A stretch of DNA of 64,000 nucleotides, taken from positions 3,415,001 to 3,479,000 of the forward strand of contig CP110972.1 of the NCBI GenBank assembly GCA_028869255.1. Direction: 5' to 3'. The notes under the pieces are model-generated. The model saw only the letters and a program-made list of their open reading frames with translations. It was not told where the DNA came from and searched no databases. The DNA is from Pseudomonas poae (GTDB lineage Bacteria > Pseudomonadota > Gammaproteobacteria > Pseudomonadales > Pseudomonadaceae). How positions within the stretch are numbered: the first letter of the stretch is position 1; each line of letters begins with the position of its first letter. A program made the position numbers and the translations under genes. This document shows, piece after piece, positions 9,405 through 17,351 of this stretch.

Positions 9405-10234
9405 TCAGCGTTTATACGCTTGCAGGCCAGGCTTGATGCTCTTGTCGTCGAGGAATTGTTTCATGCCCTGCTCGCGACCGCCTTCGGTGTCGAGCAAGCG
9501 CGACTGATCGAGCTTGGCGTAGAGGTAATCCTCGTTCTGCTCCCAGGTCAGCTCGCGGCAACGCTTGAAGCCATGCTTGGCCGCACGCAGTACTACCGGG
9601 TTTTTCTCCAACAGGTTACGCGCCAGTTCAATGGTCACTTCGCGCAGTTGAGCCAGCGGCACGCCTCGTTGACCAGGCCCATTTCGGCGGCTTTCTGCCC
9701 GCCGAAGGTCTTGCCGGTCATGATGTAGTACAGCGATTGGCGATGGCCCACGGTGTCGGCCATGGCCTTGCTGACGAGGTTGCCCGGCGGGATGCCCCAG
9801 TTGATTTCCGAGAGGCCGAAGGTGGCTTCGTCGGCGCAGATCGCCAGGTCACACGCCACCAGCGGGCTGAAGCCGCCGCCGAAGCACCAGCCATTGACCA
9901 TGGCGATGGTCGGCTTGGCGTACATGCGCAGCAATTTCCATTGCCATTGCGAGGCTTCGCGGCGGATTTTCTCCCGGAGGATTTCCGGCCCGGCATCCAC
10001 TTCGCGAAAGTACTCCTTGAGGTCCATGCCCGCAGTCCACGCCTCGCCGGCACCGGTCAGCACCAGCACACCGGCTGCCGGGTCCTGTTCGAGGGTTTCC
10101 AGCACGTCGATCATTTCCCTATTCAGGGTCGGGCTCATGGCGTTGCGTTTTTCCGGGCGATTGAGAATGACCCAGGCGATGCCTTCCTCGATCTCGACTT
10201 TGACGGTGGTCCAACGGCCTTCGTAATTGCTCAT
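9405..10234 (-). CDS. ech: Feruloyl-CoA hydratase/lyase Ech (frameshifted)
   Basis: Crotonase-fold enzyme of 276 residues (corrected) that hydrates feruloyl-CoA and cleaves it to vanillin and acetyl-CoA. Seen: NGWCFGGGFSPLVACDLAIC for the oxyanion region, and FGLSEINWGIPPG, which holds the catalytic Glu of the hydratase-lyases. The N-terminus MSNYEGRWTTVKVEIEEG places the start at the ATG 10234 and not at the upstream end of the open frame. One base is missing near 9661 (GAGGCGTGCCG in place of GAGGCGGTGCCG on the coding strand), after which the C-terminus continues normally to SIKPGLQAYKR. First gene of the ferulate operon, divergent from ferR. Confidence 0.9.
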
Positions 10235-10287
10235 GGCGGTACGCTCTTGTTCTGGGTGTGAAGATGATTCGAAATTAAACCGCAAAT

Positions 10288-10308
10288 ATAGTTATGTCAA
10301 TTAACTAT
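10288..10308. promoter_or_regulatory. 21-bp inverted repeat, probable FerR operator, with ech promoter
   Basis: ATAGTTA and TAACTAT form a perfect 7-bp inverted repeat with a 7-bp spacer, between ech and ferR. On the minus strand the repeat contains TTGACA, followed 17 bp later by TAATTT, a possible ech promoter with a weak -10. MarR-type FerR repressors respond to feruloyl-CoA and bind between these genes in related strains, so this repeat is the natural operator candidate. Confidence 0.6.
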
Positions 10309-10446
10309 TAATCGTTGTAACCAATATTTTTCACCTTTAAAACTCACGTTTTGCAAGCGCGGTGAAAACCCGCCATAGCCATGACGCGTCAACCCCGGCA
10401 AACTAGATAGCTTTCTTAACCTCCATTTCCGAGGACTGCACTGCTA

Positions 10447-10935
10447 ATGGCCAAGCCTTCCCCTATCGCCGCCGCCAGCCAGGCCCTGCCCGACAACGAC
10501 GAGGTACGGCCGCCGCTGGATTCGGCCCTGGACGACCTGATCGGTTACGCCATGCGCCTTGCCCAACTCAAGCTGTTCCAGAACCTGATCGGCCGGCTTT
10601 CCGAGCATGACCTGCGCCCTGCCCAGTTCTCGGCCCTGGCGATCATCGAGCAGAACCCCGGCCTGATGCAGGCCGACCTGGCCCGCGCCCTGGCCATCGA
10701 ACCACCCCAGGTCGTGCCGTTGCTGAACAAGCTGGAAAGCCGCGCCCTCGCCGTGCGCGTGCGTTGCAAACCGGACAAGCGCTCCTATGGGATCTTCCTC
10801 AGCAAGACCGGCGAAACCTTGCTCAAGGAACTCAAGGAAATCGCCGCCCAGAGCGACCTCGACGCCACCGCAGCCCTGGCCGTCGAAGAGCGTGCAGAGC
10901 TGCTGCGCTTGCTCAAGAAGGTCTATCAGGACTGA
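10447..10935 (+). CDS. ferR: MarR-family regulator FerR
   Basis: MarR protein of 162 residues with the winged helix at about 60-125 (AQFSALAIIEQNPGLMQADL, ALAIEPPQVVPLLNKLESR, and the wing VRCKPDKRSYGIFLS). It is divergent from ech, as ferR is in P. fluorescens and P. putida, where it represses the ferulate genes until feruloyl-CoA is formed. The shared 212-bp gap holds a palindrome at 10288-10308. The stop at 10935 is only 5 bp from the stop of the convergent porin gene. Confidence 0.82.
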   Translation: MAKPSPIAAASQALPDNDEVRPPLDSALDDLIGYAMRLAQLKLFQNLIGRLSEHDLRPAQFSALAIIEQNPGLMQADLARALAIEPPQVVPLLNKLESRALAVRVRCKPDKRSYGIFLSKTGETLLKELKEIAAQSDLDATAALAVEERAELLRLLKKVYQD

Positions 10936-10940
10936 TCGGC

Positions 10941-12257
10941 TTACCAGAGCGCCACGGTGTAGAGCACCAGGAAACGGGTCTGGTTTTCATCGCGAAAAGC
11001 CGCGCCGCCCGGGAAGTCATTGCGATAGATCGACTTGCGCGCCATGAACCCGACGTTCTTCAACGGGCCGCTCTGGATCACATAGCCCAACTCCATCTGG
11101 AACTCGCGCTCCTTGCAGTCTTCGGCATTGAAGGCTGCCAGCTCGATGTTGTCACCGCGTACATAGCGCAGCCGGCTTTTGAGCCCCGGCACACCGGATG
11201 CCGCAAAGTCGTAGTCATAGATCGCCTGCCAGGTGCGCTCCTTGGCGTTGAGAAAGTCCGAACTCATAGTCAGTTCGCTCATGCCCATCAGCTCGGTACC
11301 GGAGATATACGGCGTGGCCGTGTCCCCGCTGGAATGCATGTAGCCGAGGCTGAATCGGTGCCCGCCCAGGCGGTAGCCAAACAGCGCCGAGAGGTTGCGG
11401 TTATCCACGTTGCCCGCCTTGGCGGCGCCGTCTTCGCGGCTGAAAAAGCTGCGCAGGTCACTGGTAAGCACGCCATCGCCCACCGGCAGGTTGTGCAGCA
11501 GCGCCAGGGTGTCTTGCTGGTAAAGGTCCGCAACCTCGGCGTGATAGGCGCGCAGGCTGAGGTCTTTGTTAACCTGGTAATCCCCGCCGGCATAAACCAG
11601 GTGCGATGTGGTGGCGGTGGCGTTGAAACGTCGGTTGGGCGACGCGATGGTCATGGCCTGGTAGTCGGTGGAATCGCGCTTGTTGATGCGGTCGATATAG
11701 CCGGTGTTGAGGGTCAGCCCGTCGATATCCCTGGAGCTCAAGGTGGTACCGCGAAAGGTCTGCGGCAGCAGGCGCGACGGGCTGGCAAAGGCGAACGGCA
11801 GGAAGATCGACACGTCACCGGCCTTCACCGTGGTTTGGGCAAACCGCAGCTTGGCGGTCGGCGCCAGCCGCGAGTATTCATCGGCCGCACGCTTGCTGCT
11901 GGCCGACACCGGCAACAGCTCGGTGCCGCTGCGGTCCGGTGAAGAATCGAGCTTGACCCCCATCAGCCCACGTATATCCAGGCCAAACCCGATGGGCCCC
12001 GGCGTATACCCCGACTCCACGTTGAGGATGAACGCCTGGGCCCATTCCCTTGCGGCCGTCTTGGCCCCGTCGTCCTTGTAGTCACGGTCCAGGTAGTAAT
12101 TGCGCAGCGTCAGGGTGCCGTGGCTGTCGTCGATAAACCCCGCCGCCCACAGCGGCATGGGCAGGACACTGAGCATCAGCAGTGCGCTGACCAGGCGTGG
12201 GGTGTGGTTCGACACACAGCAGGCCGCCGCGACGGCACCCGTAGAGAGTTTTGGCAT
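10941..12257 (-). CDS. OprD-family outer-membrane porin for aromatic acids
   Basis: Porin of about 438 residues: signal peptide at about 1-38 ending near LPMPLWAAGF, then an 18-strand OprD-type barrel, opening with the family signature FIDDSHGTLTLRNYYLDRDY and ending in an aromatic residue (VALW). It likely admits vanillate, ferulate or similar acids; substrate is inferred from the catabolic neighbours only. I choose the ATG at 12257 (MPKLSTG); the frame stays open upstream but without a signal peptide at its start. An A-rich AACAACAACAAAAAA leader (12270-12287) is a Crc/Hfq-type site. Divergent from the MFS carrier. Confidence 0.85.
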   Translation of the reverse strand: MPKLSTGAVAAACCVSNHTPRLVSALLMLSVLPMPLWAAGFIDDSHGTLTLRNYYLDRDYKDDGAKTAAREWAQAFILNVESGYTPGPIGFGLDIRGLMGVKLDSSPDRSGTELLPVSASSKRAADEYSRLAPTAKLRFAQTTVKAGDVSIFLPFAFASPSRLLPQTFRGTTLSSRDIDGLTLNTGYIDRINKRDSTDYQAMTIASPNRRFNATATTSHLVYAGGDYQVNKDLSLRAYHAEVADLYQQDTLALLHNLPVGDGVLTSDLRSFFSREDGAAKAGNVDNRNLSALFGYRLGGHRFSLGYMHSSGDTATPYISGTELMGMSELTMSSDFLNAKERTWQAIYDYDFAASGVPGLKSRLRYVRGDNIELAAFNAEDCKEREFQMELGYVIQSGPLKNVGFMARKSIYRNDFPGGAAFRDENQTRFLVLYTVALW

Positions 12258-12269
12258 GTTCGATGTCCA

Positions 12270-12287
12270 TTTTTTGTTGTTGTTTTT
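12270..12287 (-). promoter_or_regulatory. Crc/Hfq-type motif before the OprD-like porin
   Basis: On the coding strand the leader reads AAAAACAACAACAAAAAA, with AACAACAA matching AAnAAnAA, 13 nt before the ATG. The rest of the 308-bp divergent gap up to 12565 is AT-rich and should carry both promoters; no further clear motif was seen. Confidence 0.5.
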
Positions 12288-12537
12288 GGGGTGACACTCA
12301 CTTGGCCCAATCGGCTTCGCGAACAGAGAATGGAAACAGCGGGACGCGCTCGTCAACTGCAACTGACCGATAATCGAACGTTAATAAATGTATCTATTTT
12401 GAGTTTTTTTACTGGGCGCAATCTCAAATGGCCGACCTAGAGGCTTGCTTGGGTGTTTTTTGCCAACGATTGGGCAGCCTTCTTTTTATAGTTATATTTG
12501 TTATCTTAATTGCCAGCAGGCCGTCAGGCTCGCCACC

Positions 12538-12553
12538 ACAACAAAAACAACAA
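12538..12553 (+). promoter_or_regulatory. Crc/Hfq-type motif before the MFS carrier
   Basis: ACAACAAAAACAACAA contains AACAAAAA and AACAACAA, both full AAnAAnAA matches, directly followed by the ribosome site GAGG at 12555-12558 and the ATG at 12566. Hfq/Crc bound here would cover the translation start region. Confidence 0.55.
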
Positions 12554-12565
12554 TGAGGTTTGCCC

Positions 12566-13774
12566 ATGAACAGTTCATCGCGTCGTTCGACGCTGACGAT
12601 CGCCTTGTGTTTTATCGTTGCCCTGATCGAGGGCTTCGACCTGCAAGCCGCCGGTACCACCGCTGCCGGGCTGCGCCAGAGCTTTTCCCTCGACCCGCAA
12701 ATGCTCGGTTGGGTATTCAGCGTCGGGATCATTGGGCTGCTGCCCGGGGCGTTCTTCGGCGGATGGATCGCAGACCGTATCGGCCGCAAGAAAATCCTGG
12801 TGATTGCGGTGCTGCTGTTCGGGCTGTTCTCCCTGAGCACCGCGTTTGTAGAAAGCTACTCAAGCCTGTTGCTGGTGCGTTTCCTCACCGGCCTGGGCCT
12901 GGGCGCCGCGTTGCCCAACCTGATCGCCCTGTGCGCCGAAGCAGTGAGCGAACGCAACCGTGGCACGGCCATCAGCGTGATGTACTGCGGCGTGCCGCTG
13001 GGTGGCGCATTGGCCGCCGTGGTGGCGATGTTTTCCAGTGAGCACTGGCAGACCACGTTTATCATCGGCGGCCTGGCGCCCTTGCTGGCCGTGCCCCTGA
13101 TGATCCTGCTGCTGCCGGAATCCCAGGCCTTTCGCCAACAGCGCGAACACACGCCCGGCGCCCGCCCCGCCACCGGCCAGGCGCTGTTCGGCGACGGCCG
13201 CGCACGCACCACACTGGCCTTGTGGCTGAGCTACTTCTTCACCCTGACCGTGATGTACATGCTGCTCAACTGGCTGCCTTCGTTGTTGCTGGAACAAGGT
13301 TTCAGCAAACCCCAGGCCGGCATGGTGCAGATGCTCTTCAATATCGGCGGCGCCCTGGGTTCGCTGCTTGGCGGCGTGCTGCTGGACCGCTGCAATGCCG
13401 TCAAAGTGGTGCTGTCGGTGTACGCCGGGCTGCTGGCGGCGTTAGCCGGTGTCGGCCTGTCGGTAGGCATCGTGCCCATGGCCATCGCCGGTTTTGCCGC
13501 CGGCTTGTTCGTCATGGCCGCGCAGTTGGTGCTGTATGCGTCGGCACCGCCTTCCTATCCCACCTCGGTGCGCGCCACCGGCGTCGGTGCCGCCGTGGCC
13601 GTTGGCCGCCTGGGTTCGGTGGCCGGGCCGCTGGCGGCCGGGCAACTCCTCGCAGCCGGCGCCGGCACCGCCGGGGTACTGCTGGCAACCGCCCCCGGCG
13701 TGGTGATTGCCGCACTGAGCATCATCAGCGTGATGGTGCGTACGGCGCCAGCTAGAACTTGTGCAGCCAGTTGA
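12566..13774 (+). CDS. MFS aromatic acid transporter (AAHS family, PcaK/VanK-like)
   Basis: Twelve-segment major-facilitator protein of 402 residues. The first helix carries LIEGFDLQAAGTTAAGL, typical of the aromatic acid:H+ symporter family (D in helix 1), and the 2-3 loop reads GGWIADRIGRKK. It probably takes up vanillate, ferulate or a related acid. The ATG at 12566 has GAGG at the right distance; a TTG at 12560 in frame does not. The end overlaps the last 23 bp of the convergent MetA-like gene. Confidence 0.85.
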   Translation: MNSSSRRSTLTIALCFIVALIEGFDLQAAGTTAAGLRQSFSLDPQMLGWVFSVGIIGLLPGAFFGGWIADRIGRKKILVIAVLLFGLFSLSTAFVESYSSLLLVRFLTGLGLGAALPNLIALCAEAVSERNRGTAISVMYCGVPLGGALAAVVAMFSSEHWQTTFIIGGLAPLLAVPLMILLLPESQAFRQQREHTPGARPATGQALFGDGRARTTLALWLSYFFTLTVMYMLLNWLPSLLLEQGFSKPQAGMVQMLFNIGGALGSLLGGVLLDRCNAVKVVLSVYAGLLAALAGVGLSVGIVPMAIAGFAAGLFVMAAQLVLYASAPPSYPTSVRATGVGAAVAVGRLGSVAGPLAAGQLLAAGAGTAGVLLATAPGVVIAALSIISVMVRTAPARTCAAS

Positions 13775-14699
13775 GTACCAGCTTGTTGCCCTCGGTGCGG
13801 TTCTCGGCCTGCTGCTCAAAGTAGGCGTTCACCGACAGCACGTTTTCCTTGCTGAAGGCGTAGAGCAGGCCTGGGCCCATGGCCCAGACCTTCTCCCGGC
13901 GCCCGCTCACCGCATGCCCATCGACTTGAGTGTCGGTGATCTGCTTCAACCAGTAGCCGTTCACCCCCACACTCAATTGCTGACTCAAGGCATATTGCAG
14001 CGTCAGGTTGGCATGCAACGCCTGGCCGGCCTGGGTATCGGACACATCACCGAAGCCGGCCTGCGGATCATCATTCTTGCCATTCCACAGGTACATGAAA
14101 CGCCCGCTCGCCGACCACTTCGGGCTGAACCAGTACGTCGCCGCATAGTACGGGTTGAATGACCAGAAATTGCTGCCGGGGTTGATCGAGCGATTGCGGT
14201 CATAGGCCCCCACCGGCACCGAGACATCGGCCTCCACCCGCTGGGTCAACAGCGGGCTGCCATCGGCCCGGTTCAGGGTCGGCAGTTGCAGGAAGGCGCC
14301 GAGAATTACGTCGCCAAAGCCTGCGCGAGAACTCAGCGCGGCGTTATTCAAACCATCGTCGACATCCACGTGAGCCAGGGAGGTGTTGATCAGGGTGAAG
14401 CCGGGCATTGCACCATTGGCCCAAGGCTGGCCGACGTAGATGATCTGCGTGGTCGGCGCCACCACTTCCAAATCCTGTTTGGGCAAGGCCAGTCTGTGGC
14501 CGTTGGCGTCGTTGAAGCGGCTGGCCCGGGAGTACGTCAGGTATTCCTCCAGGTACCAGCCCGGGCCGGCCGGTGCCGGTGAGCCGTCGTAGAAACTGGT
14601 GCTGCCCAGGTTGAGTCCGGGCAAGTCGTAAGCGTGTGCAGTCGATGACAGTGCGACAAAAGTGATGGCCGCAACCGTCCGCAAGATAGGCTTGAGCAT
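13752..14699 (-). CDS. Outer-membrane protein of the MetA/phenol-degradation family
   Basis: Protein of 315 residues with a signal peptide (cut near STAHA-YDLPG) and a beta-barrel-like remainder with alternating strands, ending in F. It fits the 'MetA pathway of phenol degradation' family found beside aromatic catabolic genes; biochemical role unknown, hydrophobic substrate uptake is usually proposed. The coding-strand leader has AATAACAACAAAAAT (14714-14729), an A-rich Crc-type stretch. It follows calA on the same strand with an 81-bp gap, so it probably belongs to the sigma-54 activated set. Confidence 0.75.
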   Translation of the reverse strand: MLKPILRTVAAITFVALSSTAHAYDLPGLNLGSTSFYDGSPAPAGPGWYLEEYLTYSRASRFNDANGHRLALPKQDLEVVAPTTQIIYVGQPWANGAMPGFTLINTSLAHVDVDDGLNNAALSSRAGFGDVILGAFLQLPTLNRADGSPLLTQRVEADVSVPVGAYDRNRSINPGSNFWSFNPYYAATYWFSPKWSASGRFMYLWNGKNDDPQAGFGDVSDTQAGQALHANLTLQYALSQQLSVGVNGYWLKQITDTQVDGHAVSGRREKVWAMGPGLLYAFSKENVLSVNAYFEQQAENRTEGNKLVLNWLHKF

Positions 14700-14780
14700 C
14701 TTGGAAGTCCTGTATTTTTGTTGTTATTCAAGACCCCCGGCGCGGCGGGTCCGCACCGGGGTTTACCGCCGTGGCAGCCC

Positions 14781-15548
14781 CTACACGTAGGTCGCCGCCA
14801 ACCCGCCGTCCACCGGCAGATTGACCCCGTTGACCCAGCGTGAGGCGTCCGAACAGAGGAAGGCAATCACCGCCGCCACCTCATCGGCCAGCGCTGGACG
14901 GGTCATGCGCTGGCTGTCCGCGGCCACCCGCTCCGGCCCGAGCATGCTCACGAAATCGCCGAGAATCGGGGTAAACACCGGCCCCGGCGCGACGCAGTTG
15001 ATGCGCACCGCGTGGTCGCGAAACCAGCCTTGGGATTGCTGGAAGCTCCACACGATCAGCGCCTCCTTGAAGTACTGATAGCAGCTGCCCTGCTCCACCG
15101 GATTGGCCGCCAGCCACTGCTGCCCTGCCCCGAAGCTTTGCGTCGCGGCCAGGGCCTTGTGCAGTTCCAGGCGTTGCGGCCATTGCGCACCGAGCACCGA
15201 GGCGACATTGACGATGCTGCCACCCGCCGGCATACGAGGCAGCAGCGATTGAGTGAGGTGCCGCAACCCCAGGTAATTGACCGTGGCCACCGCTTGCACG
15301 GGCGCCGTACCGGGCACCCCGGCAATGTTGCACAGCGCATCGACCCGCGCCGGCAGGCGCGCCACCAGGGCATCGATGCTGGCAGGGTCACCCAGGTCAG
15401 CCTGGAAGAAGCCATCCAGGGTCAGTTGCGGTTCATGGCGATCAACACCGATCACCGTTGCGCCCTGGAAACGCGCCAGCCGCGCCAGCTCGGCGCCAAT
15501 GCCTGAAGCGACACCGGTGACGATCAAGGTTTTGTTCTGCAGGTTCAT
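14781..15548 (-). CDS. calA: Coniferyl alcohol dehydrogenase (CalA-like SDR)
   Basis: Short-chain dehydrogenase of 255 residues that oxidises coniferyl alcohol to coniferyl aldehyde. Seen: nucleotide motif VTGVASGIG at about 10-18, NIAGVPGTA for the NNAG region, and YxxxK as YQYFK. The segments GATVIGVDRHEP, CYQYFKEALIVWS and NLPVDGGLAATYV agree closely with what I know of CalA from Pseudomonas sp. HR199. I choose the ATG at 15548 (MNLQNKTLIVTG). It is downstream of the aryl-aldehyde dehydrogenase, with which it would turn coniferyl alcohol into ferulate. Confidence 0.83.
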   Translation of the reverse strand: MNLQNKTLIVTGVASGIGAELARLARFQGATVIGVDRHEPQLTLDGFFQADLGDPASIDALVARLPARVDALCNIAGVPGTAPVQAVATVNYLGLRHLTQSLLPRMPAGGSIVNVASVLGAQWPQRLELHKALAATQSFGAGQQWLAANPVEQGSCYQYFKEALIVWSFQQSQGWFRDHAVRINCVAPGPVFTPILGDFVSMLGPERVAADSQRMTRPALADEVAAVIAFLCSDASRWVNGVNLPVDGGLAATYV

Positions 15549-15605
15549 GTTCAAGCCCTTTTGTTTTTGTATAGGCATGCGTGGATCAAACCGATGAGCC
15601 AGCGC

Positions 15606-17081
15606 TCAGAACGGATAGCCGGGCGGCGTATTTTTCACCGTCACCCACTGCCACTGGCTGTACTCGTCCCAGTCGGCCGGCCCGCCAACGCTGCCGCCAT
15701 TGCCGGAGGCGCCACGCCCGCCGAACGGGTTACTGCATTCGTCGGCCACGGTCTGGTCGTTGATGTGCAGCAGGCCGCAGTCAAGCCGCTCGCCGATGGC
15801 CATGGCGCGCCCGACCGACGGCGAGATGATGGCGGCCGCCAGACCGTACTCGGTGCGGTTGGCCAGCTCGATGGCCTCCTCGTCCGTGGCAAAACTGACC
15901 ACCGTGGCCACCGGGCCGAAAATTTCATCCTCAAAAGCGCGCATCCCCGGACGCACGCCACTGAGCACGGTGGGCTGGTAGAACAACCGGTCATATTCAC
16001 CGCCCGCCTCCAACCGTGCGCCCGCTTGCAGGCTGTCGCTGACGATCTCGTGCACGCGCTGCAATTGCCGTTGGTTGATCAACGGGCCGAGCGCGGCTTC
16101 ACCCCGGGCGGCATTGCCCACGGTCAACGCCCGCGCCTTGTCCACCAACTTGCGCGTGAGGCTGGCGGCAATCGATTCATGGGCGAGAATCAAGCCGGTC
16201 GCCATGCAGATTTGCCCCTGGTGCAGCCAGGCGCCCCAGGCCGCATTGCTCGCGGCCAGGTCGAGGTCGGCGTCTTCGAGAATGATCAGCGGGTTTTTGC
16301 CGCCCAGCTCCAGCGCGACTTTTTTCAGGTGTCGCCCGGCCACTTCAGCGACTTTGCGCCCCGCCGCGGTGGAGCCGGTGAAAGCAATCATCCGCACATT
16401 GGGATCACGGCACAGCGCCTCCCCGACCGTCGCGGCGCCGGGCAGCACTTGCAACAGGCCCTTGGGCAAGCCCGCTTCCTCGAACAGCCGGGCGATGAGA
16501 AAACCACCGCTGACCGGCGTCTGTGGGTCGGGCTTGAGCACTACCGCATTGCCCGCCGCCAACGCCGGTGCCACCGAGCGCAGCGACAGGATCAGCGGGA
16601 AATTGAACGGCGAAATCACCCCGACCACGCCATGCGGCTGACGCCGTGCATAGGACAGCCGCCCTGCCGCACTGGGCAGCACCAGCCCGTGAGGTTGGGC
16701 CAACAGGCCCGCCGCCTGATGCAGCAGCACAATCGCTTCGCGCACTTCGTGTTCGCCCTTGAACAACGCGCCGCCGGTTTCGCGGGCGACATACAGCGCC
16801 AACTCAGCGAAGGACTGCTGCGCCAGGTCCGCCGCCTTGCGAAACACATCGGCGCGCTCCCGTGGGCCGAGTGCGGCCCACGCCGGCTGCGCCAGGGCCG
16901 CGCTGCGGCTGGCGACGGCGATGTCGGCCGGGTTGGCCATGGCGCAACGCATCAGGGATTCGCCGGTGGCGGGTTCGATCACCGCGATCACGGACCCCGA
17001 GGAGGGAATCCAATCGCCGTTGAACAGGCATTCGGACTCAATGGCCCGCTGTAGAAAGTGGGTGGTTTCAGACTCTGGCAT
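15606..17081 (-). CDS. Aryl-aldehyde dehydrogenase (benzaldehyde dehydrogenase XylC type)
   Basis: NAD(P)-dependent aldehyde dehydrogenase of 491 residues. Catalytic Glu is in ALELGGKNPLIIL, catalytic Cys in LHQGQICMATG. Segments such as VGVISPFNFPLILSLRSVAPAL and the C-terminal NYPF-like end (TPPGYPF) place it with XylC/benzaldehyde dehydrogenases and not with Vdh, which shares less. Next to a CalA-like alcohol dehydrogenase the likely substrate is coniferyl aldehyde, giving ferulate. First gene behind a -24/-12 promoter (17146-17161), divergent from a XylR-type activator. Confidence 0.82.
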   Translation of the reverse strand: MPESETTHFLQRAIESECLFNGDWIPSSGSVIAVIEPATGESLMRCAMANPADIAVASRSAALAQPAWAALGPRERADVFRKAADLAQQSFAELALYVARETGGALFKGEHEVREAIVLLHQAAGLLAQPHGLVLPSAAGRLSYARRQPHGVVGVISPFNFPLILSLRSVAPALAAGNAVVLKPDPQTPVSGGFLIARLFEEAGLPKGLLQVLPGAATVGEALCRDPNVRMIAFTGSTAAGRKVAEVAGRHLKKVALELGGKNPLIILEDADLDLAASNAAWGAWLHQGQICMATGLILAHESIAASLTRKLVDKARALTVGNAARGEAALGPLINQRQLQRVHEIVSDSLQAGARLEAGGEYDRLFYQPTVLSGVRPGMRAFEDEIFGPVATVVSFATDEEAIELANRTEYGLAAAIISPSVGRAMAIGERLDCGLLHINDQTVADECSNPFGGRGASGNGGSVGGPADWDEYSQWQWVTVKNTPPGYPF

Positions 17082-17145
17082 GGCAACTCCCGGTTCTTGT
17101 AATTGTCATCGTCTGCACAGGGTGCAAACGCCGCATCAAGCCTTG

Positions 17146-17161
17146 AGCAAAGGCTGTGCCG
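17146..17161 (-). promoter_or_regulatory. Sigma-54 (-24/-12) promoter of the aryl-aldehyde operon
   Basis: On the minus strand CGGCAC-AGCCT-TTGCT matches the sigma-54 consensus TGGCAC-N5-TTGCW with one mismatch, keeping the invariant GG and GC. It points to the aldehyde dehydrogenase start at 17081, with a predicted transcript start near 17136. Confidence 0.6.
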
Positions 17162-17271
17162 TCGGCACGCAATGCCGCTGACATAAACCATCGAGGGCTC
17201 TGGGACGCGGCCTGCCGGGGGCCGTTCACACACGCTGCGGCGAACCCCGGCAAAAACCCGAGCCCTGCCAC

Positions 17272-17287
17272 TTGTTCAATTGATAAG
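17272..17287. promoter_or_regulatory. XylR/DmpR-type upstream activating sequence
   Basis: TTGTTCAATTGATAAG matches 13 of 16 bases of the XylR/DmpR enhancer TTGATCAATTGATCAA. Its centre is about 144 bp upstream of the predicted start of the sigma-54 promoter at 17146-17161. A weaker half-match, TCGATCAC, at 17323-17330 is centred about 43 bp further, roughly four helical turns. Confidence 0.6.
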
Positions 17288-17351
17288 GTTATGTTTAATA
17301 ACTATCTGAGCAGTTACTCATATCGATCACTCGCTTTGCAGGGGCATAACA

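Noticed and set aside
15561..17054. Long open frame (497 codons) on the plus strand opposite the aryl-aldehyde dehydrogenase
   Set aside because: Antisense to a gene with all ALDH active-site residues; no domain of its own.
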